Positions 57,090 through 64,000 of a stretch of DNA of 64,000 bases are shown piece after piece (positions within the stretch are counted from its first letter, which is position 1; the number at the start of each line of letters is the position of its first letter). The position numbers and the translations under genes are program-made. Under the pieces are notes generated by a model. That model was not told the origin of the DNA. It did not search any database and saw only the letters and a program-made list of their open reading frames with translations. Source of the DNA: Paenibacillus sp. PK3_47 (GTDB taxonomy: Bacteria > Bacillota > Bacilli > Paenibacillales > Paenibacillaceae); NCBI RefSeq assembly GCF_023520895.1, contig NZ_CP026029.1:1240001-1304000 (forward strand). Reading direction: 5' to 3'.

Positions 57090-57617
57090 ATGACTCAGAT
57101 TCAACATGTATTGGTAAGCAAAGCAGATCTGGAACAAAGAGTAAGGGAACTGGGAGCCGAAATCTCCCGCGATTATGAGGGCAAAGAGCTGGTGCTTGTC
57201 GGGATTCTCAAAGGCGCAGCCGTGTTCATGTCCGACCTGATGCGGGAGATCACCTTCCCTGTCGGCATTGATTATATGTCCGTATCGAGCTACGGCAACA
57301 GCTCCACTTCCTCCGGTGTCGTCACGATCAAACATGACATCGACACGGATATCCGCGGCAAGCATGTCCTGCTTGTTGAGGACCTGATTGATACCGGCCT
57401 GACCCTGCAGCATCTGCAGCAGCTGTTCCTTATGCGCGAAGCTGCCAGCGTCCGCATCTGTACGATTCTAAGCAAACCTTCCCGCAGGCTCGTGGATGTC
57501 CCGATCGACTACTGCGGAATCGAAATCCCCGATGAATTTGTCGTCGGCTATGGTCTCGATTATGCGGAGCAGTTCCGGAATCTGCCGGAAGTATGGGTGG
57601 TAAAGACCGGGGAATAA
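57090..57617 (+). CDS. hpt: Hypoxanthine phosphoribosyltransferase
   Basis: 175 residues. ELVLVGILKGAAVFMSDLMREI, PRPP motif VLLVEDLIDTGLTLQHL, and RLVDVPIDYCGIEIPDEFVVGYGLDYAEQFRNLPEV. Makes IMP (and GMP) from bases, feeding the IMP dehydrogenase upstream. ATG at 57090 with AAGGAG 10 nt upstream. A ftsH-linked hpt is expected elsewhere in such genomes. Confidence 0.94.
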   Translation: MTQIQHVLVSKADLEQRVRELGAEISRDYEGKELVLVGILKGAAVFMSDLMREITFPVGIDYMSVSSYGNSSTSSGVVTIKHDIDTDIRGKHVLLVEDLIDTGLTLQHLQQLFLMREAASVRICTILSKPSRRLVDVPIDYCGIEIPDEFVVGYGLDYAEQFRNLPEVWVVKTGE

Positions 57618-57641
57618 ACCGTTTGTCTCAACGCAAAATAA

Positions 57642-57695
57642 ATCCCCTCTTTTCCGGCATTCACCTTTTGGATGCCGGAAAGAGGGGACTTTTTA
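57642..57695 (+). terminator. Terminator of the purine-salvage operon
   Basis: TCCCCTCTTTTCCGGCAT pairs with ATGCCGGAAAGAGGGGA (one bulge) and is followed by TTTTT. It touches the stop of the convergent gene. Confidence 0.95.
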
Positions 57696-58055
57696 ATCAT
57701 AAACCTCATATACACTGCCTGAACGGGAACACAAGTGCATTCCGCCGCCTTTCAGCTTATCCCACAGCTCCCCAGCTACGCTTGGATTATTCTCCTGCGG
57801 GTACATGAGTACCGTAACACATAACGTAATCCCGATGATAAACGGCCAGATCAGAATCGAATAACGGACGGACAACCGGCTGCAGACGAACAAGGCCAGA
57901 CCAATGAGCAGCAAATTCATGAACACAATAATCGGCAGGGCAATCATTCTTCCTGCTCCCATATGCGGAAATCCTCTGACCAGCAGCAGCATCATAACCA
58001 CACTCGGAAGAAGTGCAGCCACAGCCTTCAGTACAAATTGATATGATCTTCTCAA
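57693..58055 (-). CDS. Uncharacterised small membrane protein
   Basis: About 120 residues with three hydrophobic segments (FVLKAVAALLPSVVMMLLLV; MIALPIIVFMNLLLIGLALFVC; ILIWPFIIGITLCVTVLMY) and a polar C-terminus (LWDKLKGGGMHLCSRSGSVYEVYD). No family recognised. TTG at 58055 has AAGGAGG 11 nt upstream; a TTG at 58088 is also in frame. Confidence 0.68.
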   Translation of the reverse strand: MRRSYQFVLKAVAALLPSVVMMLLLVRGFPHMGAGRMIALPIIVFMNLLLIGLALFVCSRLSVRYSILIWPFIIGITLCVTVLMYPQENNPSVAGELWDKLKGGGMHLCSRSGSVYEVYD

Positions 58056-58189
58056 TCCCCATCGGTCCTCCTTACGGGCTGGAATCAAGCTACCGGCTTA
58101 CACCGCACACCTTCTCTCTATCGTCCAAAATTTTACACATTACCAATGTAAGCAGTTTTACCATATTAATACACCATTCAGCCTCTAAA

Positions 58190-58233
58190 ATAACAAACAG
58201 GCTAACTTTGGACAAGTCCAAAATCAGCCTGAT
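58190..58233 (-). terminator. Terminator of the cueP-like gene
   Basis: On the minus strand CAGGCTGATTTTGGAC pairs with GTCCAAAGTTAGCCTG, followed by TTTGTT. Confidence 0.82.
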
Positions 58234-58241
58234 GTTCTTGC

Positions 58242-58886
58242 TTAACTCAACTGCATCGTAGTAATACAGGTATTATCCTCCTGGAATGTCGAAATCTCAG
58301 TCTCCGCCCGCTTTCCTTCATGCTCCACCGTTACCTGATACGCCTCGTCGCGCGGCAGCCACAGATCAATAAATCCGTTAGGCTGTGATTTCATCGCCTG
58401 CCTCTCCACGACCGGATTACCCTTGTCATCTTCAACCGTTACATAGAACTCTTCCTCCACCATCTCGCCCTGGCAGCCGGTCAAGCTATGGATCGCACAG
58501 GGATGGGTCTGATTCACATAAGGCGCAATCGATACAAAAAACTCATTTCCAGGCAGCTCGTAAGCGGTTGAGCTGGAACTGTCTTCGGTCACTATGAGCT
58601 CTGTAGACGAAATCGAAGCCGACTCCGCCTTCATGCTCCGCATACTGAACCCATGCACCAGCTGCTTGATCCCCTGCAGATCCAGTTCTTCAGTGGCTGC
58701 GCCTGCTTTGGGGCTGTGGGAGTCTCCGGTATTGTGCGCATCTGCTTCACTCCCGCTAGAATCTCCTACTGCGACGGTATCCCCTACTCTGGCAGAATTG
58801 TCTTCACCTTGGCTTGCTGTAAACAGATATGTCCCTGCTATAATGACGACTATTAATCCGGCCACAACCAGGATTTTATTGTTCAT
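58242..58886 (-). CDS. cueP: CueP-like extracytoplasmic metal-binding protein
   Basis: 214 residues. One N-terminal membrane anchor (ILVVAGLIVVIIAGTYLFTA) without a lipobox, a Ser/Asp-rich linker, then the CueP domain with HPCAIHSLTGCQGEMVEEEFYVTV and the third Cys in NTCITTMQL. CueP in Salmonella is a periplasmic copper-binding protein; here it would be tethered outside the membrane. No copper regulator or pump is adjacent. Confidence 0.82.
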   Translation of the reverse strand: MNNKILVVAGLIVVIIAGTYLFTASQGEDNSARVGDTVAVGDSSGSEADAHNTGDSHSPKAGAATEELDLQGIKQLVHGFSMRSMKAESASISSTELIVTEDSSSSTAYELPGNEFFVSIAPYVNQTHPCAIHSLTGCQGEMVEEEFYVTVEDDKGNPVVERQAMKSQPNGFIDLWLPRDEAYQVTVEHEGKRAETEISTFQEDNTCITTMQLS

Positions 58887-59013
58887 AGAATGAGCAGCCT
58901 CCTATCTTTTACCTATTATTATAAAGCAGGAATAAGGCTGGAGGGTGAGACGAAAGGGTGACAATGTAGTACAGCTGGTAAAGGCGTGGTTTGATGGGTC
59001 TTCAGTACATACA

Positions 59014-59067
59014 TACTGCTGCTCACCGAAGGAACAATCGTACTGCTGCTCACCGAAGGAACAATGG
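59014..59067. repeat. 27 bp direct repeat, two copies
   Basis: TACTGCTGCTCACCGAAGGA plus ACAATCG or ACAATGG, back to back, with one base difference. The surrounding 58887-59140 has no gene. Confidence 0.9.
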
Positions 59068-59125
59068 TGCATATCTACACTCTCTCTGTCTGCGCCTTGA
59101 ACTTTTCCGTTTGCTTATGCATAAA

Positions 59126-59152
59126 GGAAAACGGAGGCCCTCAAGCCTCCGT
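59126..59152 (-). terminator. Terminator containing a stop codon
   Basis: On the minus strand ACGGAGGC, TTGAG, GCCTCCGT, then TTTTCCTTT. The TGA of the 59141-59296 gene is in the loop. Confidence 0.82.
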
Positions 59153-59296
59153 CTCCGTCTTATTCTCCTGCCGGCTCAGCAGCTGCCGCCGCCGTGACCC
59201 CAACTTGATCCACACCCGGTCATCATCATCCCGGAAAAACCGGATCTGCACCCATTTCAAGGGTGTCCATATTTCTTTGAAATAGTAGTTAGGCAT
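59141..59296 (-). CDS. 51-residue basic protein of unknown function
   Basis: Reads MPNYYFKEIWTPLKWVQIRF, then FRDDDDRVWIKLGSRRRQLL and a charged end SRQENKTETEA. ATG at 59296 has GGGAG 9 nt upstream, and a terminator sits exactly at the stop, so the unit is well formed. Trp/Tyr-rich N-terminus and an acidic DDDD patch; no family recognised. Confidence 0.68.
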   Translation of the reverse strand: MPNYYFKEIWTPLKWVQIRFFRDDDDRVWIKLGSRRRQLLSRQENKTETEA

Positions 59297-59414
59297 AGAA
59301 CTTCGCTCCCGGCTATGTAACTAGATTTAACTCTAATTATAGACCGGGACAACTCATTTGTTTGTCGGAACATGTCTCCGCTAACAAGGAAATTCCCAGC
59401 TATTTAAGCCAGAA

Positions 59415-60059
59415 CTACCGGAACCACTGCTTAATCTCTCTCAATACACCCTTCGCTTCCGGTCCGTTATAACCAATAGCGTTGCCGATCATTTTCACAT
59501 ATTCATTAAACGTAGTCTCCCGGCTCCTCGGGTCACTCCACCACCACTTCGCATCATAACTCGAATCCGCCCCCACATACGTCAGCCTGATCCCCGAATC
59601 CTTATACACATGATCGAAGATGAACTTTACCCTGCGCATATGAAAGTCAGAAGACACTACAATGGCTGAAGTGAAACCCTGCTGTTTCATAATCGGGAGC
59701 GTGAACTCTGCGTTCTGGTACGTGCTGAGCGCTTCGTTCTCGGTAAGCAGGGCCTCTTGAGGGACGCCCAGGGACATAGCCGTATCCTGCATGTCTTTGC
59801 GATAGCTGCCGCTCTCACTTGCGTTAGACAGCAGCAATTGGGGAGCATACTTTTGTGAATACAATTCTGCTCCTTTTTCGATGCGTCCCCAGCCTCCGCT
59901 TAAGATCATGATGACATCCGCATTCTGCGGCGTTTGCGAGAGTGCCAGGAAGCGGCCAGCGAATAGGAGGAGGAACAAGATTAAAAGAAGAGGCAAACAT
60001 AGAAAGAGGAGTCTCTTTTTGCGTTTGCCTGGTTTGGTTTTGATAGATTTAGTTCTCAT
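59415..60059 (-). CDS. YdcF-like (DUF218) membrane-anchored protein
   Basis: 214 residues. Basic N-terminus and one membrane segment (LLFLCLPLLLILFLLLFAGRFL), then the DUF218 fold with ADVIMILSGGWGRIEKGAELY, LLLSNASESGSYRKDM, TYQNAEFTLPIM and VVSSDFHMRRVKFIFDHVY. DUF218 proteins such as SanA and ElyC act in envelope polymer metabolism. ATG at 60059 overlaps rmlB by 11 nt, in the position where rmlD often stands. Confidence 0.85.
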   Translation of the reverse strand: MRTKSIKTKPGKRKKRLLFLCLPLLLILFLLLFAGRFLALSQTPQNADVIMILSGGWGRIEKGAELYSQKYAPQLLLSNASESGSYRKDMQDTAMSLGVPQEALLTENEALSTYQNAEFTLPIMKQQGFTSAIVVSSDFHMRRVKFIFDHVYKDSGIRLTYVGADSSYDAKWWWSDPRSRETTFNEYVKMIGNAIGYNGPEAKGVLREIKQWFR

Positions 60060-61059
60060 AGGCTTTCCGGTATTCGCCGCTAAGGATAGACTTCCACCAT
60101 TCGGTGTTGTCAATATACCATTGAATAGTCTGGGCTATTCCTGTCTCAAACGTATACGTAGGTCTCCAGCCCAAATTCTCCAGCTTGGTTGGATCAATCG
60201 CATAACGCTTGTCATGACCTAACCGGTCGGTCACAAATTCAATTAAATCTTCCGATTTACCTAATGTTTGGATGATGGTCTTAACGACTTCAAGGTTCGT
60301 CCGCTCATTATGGCCACCCACATTATACACTTTGCCACTTACACCTTCATGCAGCACGAGGTCAATAGCCGCACAGTGATCCCATACATGCAGCCAGTCA
60401 CGGATATTCTTGCCATCACCATAGACCGGAACCTTCTGCTCATTCATTACCTTGGAAATCGTCAGCGGGATCAGCTTTTCAGGAAAATGATAAGGCCCAT
60501 AGTTATTAGAGCAGCGCGTAATATTCATCGGTAGACCAAAGGTCTCATGATAAGCACGGACGAGCAAATCTGAAGCAGCCTTGCTTGCACTGTACGGGCT
60601 GTTTGGCTGCAATGGAGTTTCCTCTGTGAAAAATACAGTGGGATCAAAATCCAGTTCTCCATACACCTCATCTGTAGATACATGAACAAACTTGGAGATT
60701 CCAATTTTTTTGGAAGCATCAAGCAACACTTGTGTACCCATTACATTCGTACGCACGAATACCGCCGGGTCCGTAATAGATCGGTCTACATGGCTTTCAG
60801 CGGCAAAATGCACCACATAATCAAACTTTTCTTGTTCAAAAAGCGACATCACTGCCTCACGGTCAGCAATATCAGCCTGTACGAAACGGTAATTGGGCTT
60901 TTTTTCAGTCTCAACATGCTTAGCCAGTTCACCCGCATAAGTCAGCAAATCCAGGTTAGTAATATCATAATCAGCGTATTTATCAACCATGTATTGTACA
61001 AAGTTACCGCCGATAAAACCGGCACCACCTGTAATCAGCAATTTCTTCCTGCTCATCAT
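60049..61059 (-). CDS. rmlB: dTDP-glucose 4,6-dehydratase
   Basis: 336 residues, extended SDR. NAD motif LLITGGAGFIGGNFVQYMVDKY, HVSTDEVYGEL, YSASKAASDLLVRAYHETFGLP and RCSNNYGPYHFPEKLIP. Makes dTDP-4-keto-6-deoxyglucose. GAGGTG lies just before the ATG pair 61059/61056. Confidence 0.96.
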   Translation of the reverse strand: MMSRKKLLITGGAGFIGGNFVQYMVDKYADYDITNLDLLTYAGELAKHVETEKKPNYRFVQADIADREAVMSLFEQEKFDYVVHFAAESHVDRSITDPAVFVRTNVMGTQVLLDASKKIGISKFVHVSTDEVYGELDFDPTVFFTEETPLQPNSPYSASKAASDLLVRAYHETFGLPMNITRCSNNYGPYHFPEKLIPLTISKVMNEQKVPVYGDGKNIRDWLHVWDHCAAIDLVLHEGVSGKVYNVGGHNERTNLEVVKTIIQTLGKSEDLIEFVTDRLGHDKRYAIDPTKLENLGWRPTYTFETGIAQTIQWYIDNTEWWKSILSGEYRKAYEN

Positions 61060-61085
61060 GCACCTCAATTCATTCTTTCAGGGTT

Positions 61086-61655
61086 TTAGCTTTCATATGT
61101 AAAATTTATTGCAGCATCTTTCAGGAGCGGAGCATTCTCATCTTTACCGGATAGTATAGGTGTTATATCCATAGGCCACTCCACACCAATCGCAGGGTCA
61201 TTCCAGAGAATACCGCCATCGCATTCCGGCGCATACAGCTCATCACATTTATACTGTACTTCAACATCCTCTGTCAACGTCATGAACCCATGTGCAAAGC
61301 CTTTCGGAATGAGCAGCTGCTTCTTATTCTCCGCACTCAATTCCACACCGAACCATTTGCTGTAAGTAGGACTTCCCTCTCTGATATCTACAGCTACATC
61401 ATAAATGACTCCGCATGTGCAACGGACAAGCTTGGTCTGCGCCTTCGGATTTAATTGATAATGCAGGCCTCTAAGTGTTCCTTTTACAGCTGAATAGGAC
61501 TGATTATCTTGTACAAAAGTAATATCAATCCCCTGCTCTTTGAAATTCGCATCACTGAAGGTTTCCATGAACCATCCACGATGATCTCCAAATACTGCTG
61601 GTTCCACAATATAAACACCTGGCAGCGCCGTTTCTGTCAGCTTCACTTCGTTCAC
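61086..61655 (-). CDS. rmlC: dTDP-4-dehydrorhamnose 3,5-epimerase
   Basis: 189 residues, cupin fold. VEPAVFGDHRGWFMETFSDANFKEQGI, GTLRGLHYQLNPKAQTKLVRCTCG and GFAHGFMTLTEDVEVQYKCDELY. Third rhamnose-pathway step. 10 nt after rmlA. Confidence 0.96.
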   Translation of the reverse strand: MNEVKLTETALPGVYIVEPAVFGDHRGWFMETFSDANFKEQGIDITFVQDNQSYSAVKGTLRGLHYQLNPKAQTKLVRCTCGVIYDVAVDIREGSPTYSKWFGVELSAENKKQLLIPKGFAHGFMTLTEDVEVQYKCDELYAPECDGGILWNDPAIGVEWPMDITPILSGKDENAPLLKDAAINFTYES

Positions 61656-61665
61656 CCCTCAGTGC

Positions 61666-62544
61666 TTAATATTGAATTTTCCCGGTAGCCACTTTAATCA
61701 GATATTGACCATAACCCGTCTTGCTTAACTTCTGGCCACATTTCAATAAGTGCTCTTTAGTAATCCAGCCATTGATGTAGGCAATTTCCTCAAGCGCTGC
61801 GATTTTAACTCCCTGATGATCCTCAATCGTTCTGACAAAATTAGTCGCATCCACAAGACTCTGATGCGTTCCAGTATCCAGCCAAGTGAAACCCCTGCCC
61901 AATAACTCTACATCTAATTCACCAAACTCAAGATAGGTTTCATTAATCGAGGTAATCTCAAGTTCGCCTCTTACAGAAGGCTTAACATTCTTGGCAATCT
62001 CAACAACACGATTATCATAGAAATACAAACCCGTAATAGCATAATTCGATTTAGGATCAGCAGGCTTCTCTTCTACGCTTAGTACCTTGCCATCTTCATT
62101 AAACTCTACCACGCCAAAACGCTCCGGATCTTGTACATGGTACCCAAATACAGTGGCACCCTGTTCCTTTTCCGAAGCCCGCTTCAGCATTTTCCGCATC
62201 CCATTACCGTAGTAAATATTATCACCAAGAATCATTGCCACGGAGTCGTCCCCGATAAACGATTCTCCTAAAATAAATGCCTGAGCCAAACCGTCAGGGC
62301 TTGGCTGCACTTTGTATTGGAGTGAGATACCAAACTGTGATCCGTCTCCCAAGAGACTTTCGAATCTCGGGGTATCTTCAGGTGTAGAAATAATGAGAAT
62401 TTCCCTAATTCCTGCTAGCATAAGGGTAGAAAGTGGGTAATAGATCATGGGTTTGTCGTACACGGGCAACAGTTGCTTACTGGTTACCATGGTTAGTGGA
62501 TAGAGGCGGGTTCCGCTGCCGCCTGCTAGGATTATGCCTTTCAA
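61666..62544 (-). CDS. rmlA: Glucose-1-phosphate thymidylyltransferase
   Basis: 292 residues. [38 protein letters not shown] nucleotide-binding region, [20 protein letters not shown] and the C-terminal allosteric part. First step of dTDP-sugar synthesis. TTG at 62544 has GGAGGTG 6 nt upstream. Confidence 0.96.
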   Translation of the reverse strand: MKGIILAGGSGTRLYPLTMVTSKQLLPVYDKPMIYYPLSTLMLAGIREILIISTPEDTPRFESLLGDGSQFGISLQYKVQPSPDGLAQAFILGESFIGDDSVAMILGDNIYYGNGMRKMLKRASEKEQGATVFGYHVQDPERFGVVEFNEDGKVLSVEEKPADPKSNYAITGLYFYDNRVVEIAKNVKPSVRGELEITSINETYLEFGELDVELLGRGFTWLDTGTHQSLVDATNFVRTIEDHQGVKIAALEEIAYINGWITKEHLLKCGQKLSKTGYGQYLIKVATGKIQY

Positions 62545-62562
62545 ATAAAGCACCTCCGCAAA

Positions 62563-63729
62563 TTAATCTCTTCCAAATAGATCTCTTGTATATACTTTAT
62601 GACAAACATCTTGTAAATCATCTGATAACCGGTTTGCTACGATTACATCAGAAAGCTCCTTGAATTTTGAAAAGTTATTAACCACTCGAGAGTTATAGAA
62701 TTGTTCATCCTGAAGATTAGGCTCATACACAATGATTTCAATGCCTCTAGCCTCAATCCTCTTCATGACTCCTTGAATTGCAGACTGACGAAAATTATCC
62801 GAATCAAGTTTCATTGTTAATCTATAGATACCTACAATTTTTGGTTTTCTTTGAAGAATCATCTCAGCAACATGATCTTTCCGGGTACGATTAGCATCAA
62901 CAATAGCAGCAATAATATTGTTAGGGACATTCTCGTAGTTGGCTAATAACTGTTTGGTATCCTTAGGCAGACAGTAACCGCCATAGCCGAATGAGGGATT
63001 GTTATAGTGATTTCCAATTCTCGGATCAAGTCCCACACCATCAATGATTTGTTTGGCATCAAGGCCTCTAACTTCAGCATAAGAATCCAATTCATTAAAA
63101 AATGCGACTCTCATTGCTAAATAGGTATTAGCAAATAGCTTAATAGCTTCAGCTTCAGTGGAATTTGTAAAGAGTACTTCAATCTCTTCTTTTAAAGCTC
63201 CTTGAATCAACAAGTCAGCAAATATTTTGGCCCTTTCTGATTGTTCACCCACTATAATTCGAGATGGATATAAATTATCATGAAGTGCTTTTCCTTCTCT
63301 TAAAAACTCAGGTGAAAAGATAATATTACTACTTTCATATTTTTCTCTAATGGAGTTTGTATAGCCAACAGGAACTGTAGACTTAATAATTACTGTTGCA
63401 GCAGTATTAAATTTAATCACCTGCTCAATTACTTCTTCTACACTACTAGTATCAAAATAGTTCTTTTCCGGATCATAATTGGTAGGTGTCGAAATAATAA
63501 TATATTCAGCTTGATCGAACGCTTGGGCTACATCGGTTGTAGCAGTCAAATTTAATTTTTCACTTGCAAGAAAGTGTTCAATATCATTATCAATAATAGG
63601 TGATTTTTTATTATTAATCATGTCCACTTTCTGACTGTCAATGTCAAATGCCGTTACTTCATTATGTTGGGACAGTAAAACTGCATTCGATAATCCAACA
63701 TATCCAGTTCCTGCTACTGCAATTTTCAT
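62563..63729 (-). CDS. ugd: UDP-glucose 6-dehydrogenase
   Basis: 388 residues. NAD motif [59 protein letters not shown] and the catalytic Cys in [16 protein letters not shown]. The short form, like E. coli and streptococcal Ugd. Makes UDP-glucuronate for an acidic surface polysaccharide. Markedly more AT-rich than rmlABC. Confidence 0.93.
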   Translation of the reverse strand: MKIAVAGTGYVGLSNAVLLSQHNEVTAFDIDSQKVDMINNKKSPIIDNDIEHFLASEKLNLTATTDVAQAFDQAEYIIISTPTNYDPEKNYFDTSSVEEVIEQVIKFNTAATVIIKSTVPVGYTNSIREKYESSNIIFSPEFLREGKALHDNLYPSRIIVGEQSERAKIFADLLIQGALKEEIEVLFTNSTEAEAIKLFANTYLAMRVAFFNELDSYAEVRGLDAKQIIDGVGLDPRIGNHYNNPSFGYGGYCLPKDTKQLLANYENVPNNIIAAIVDANRTRKDHVAEMILQRKPKIVGIYRLTMKLDSDNFRQSAIQGVMKRIEARGIEIIVYEPNLQDEQFYNSRVVNNFSKFKELSDVIVANRLSDDLQDVCHKVYTRDLFGRD

Positions 63730-64000
63730 TTATCTATTTCACTCCTTTTTTTGTATTTTATCATTTCAAGTTTTTCTTTATTCAAAAGAAAATAAATAGC
63801 ACTTAAACTTAAATAAAATAAAAAACCTACTACAATTTGAATAATAAGAGACACTACCGTGGTACCGAAATATTGTCCTATCAACCTCACTAAAAAAAAC
63901 ATCGCCACTCCAATTACAAAAAATGGTATTGAATCTTTGAGGTAACTGCTGATTTTCAATTGCAATCTAACAACCCACATTTGATAAATCATTACTGTAA
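63726..64000 (-). CDS. C-terminal end of a polysaccharide flippase-type membrane protein
   Basis: About 91 residues of a frame that runs off the window. Two hydrophobic helices ([46 protein letters not shown]) and a basic tail fit the last two helices of a Wzx/MATE-type flippase. The stop overlaps the ugd start by 4 nt. Confidence 0.68.
   Translation of the reverse strand, partial: TVMIYQMWVVRLQLKISSYLKDSIPFFVIGVAMFFLVRLIGQYFGTTVVSLIIQIVVGFLFYLSLSAIYFLLNKEKLEMIKYKKRSEIDK

Overview
The window looks like a chromosomal segment of a Paenibacillus-type, endospore-forming Firmicute with roughly 50-55% GC over most of its length. Evidence: sporulation genes (spo0B, spoIVFA/B, a spoIIB-like gene, spoVID), an L27 protein carrying the Firmicute cleavable N-terminus beside its protease Prp, a valS T-box, and gene order close to the Bacillus subtilis pheA-obg-rplU-spoIVF-min-mre-radC-maf-spoIIB / folC-valS / spoVID-hem region as I remember it. 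Species cannot be told from the window.

Layout. 1-4.3 kb: amino-acid genes pheB/thrR-hom-thrB-pheA-ilvE (minus strand, own promoter). 4.4-7.6 kb: four genes inserted between pheB and obgE, including an SPFH/zinc-ribbon protein and two membrane proteins that resemble the B. subtilis YdjGHI set. 7.8-14.4 kb: obgE, spo0B, rpmA, prp, rplU, rng, spoIVFB, spoIVFA. 14.4-16.0 kb: a 1.7 kb non-coding island of tandem and palindromic repeats. 16.1-23.1 kb: minDC, mreDCB, radC, maf, a DUF4321 gene, spoIIB-like. 23.2-28.4 kb: two paralogous glycosyltransferases and two paralogous GGDEF proteins. 28.6-35.9 kb: murC, folC, valS (with T-box) and spoVID. 36.2-43.4 kb: accessory genes (third GGDEF protein, TetR regulator/GNAT pair, zinc metallopeptidase, AraC regulator/FAD oxidoreductase pair). 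44.0-54.2 kb: haem/sirohaem operon hemA-hemX-sirC-hemC-cobA/hemD-hemB-hemL plus an RluA-type pseudouridine synthase, interrupted by a 1.2 kb repeat island between cobA/hemD and hemB. 54.7-57.6 kb (plus strand): a purine-salvage operon (phosphoribosyltransferase, an IMP dehydrogenase of the Tritrichomonas type, hypoxanthine phosphoribosyltransferase). 57.7-59.3 kb: small membrane protein, CueP-like protein, 51-residue protein. 59.4-64.0 kb: surface-polysaccharide genes (ydcF-like, rmlB, rmlC, rmlA, ugd, flippase end), with the last 1.4 kb clearly AT-rich.

The most interesting item is the leader of the purine operon. It folds as a guanine-class purine riboswitch with C at the specificity position and an intact loop-loop GG/CC pair, but with an altered and lengthened J3/1 strand. 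Its 3' half can pair over about 20 nt with a downstream arm that ends in a U-run, which predicts a ligand-induced ON switch. Other points of note are the three repeat islands sharing short palindromes, the minisatellite inside the hem operon, the SPFH/zinc-ribbon module and the eroded glycosyltransferase paralogue.
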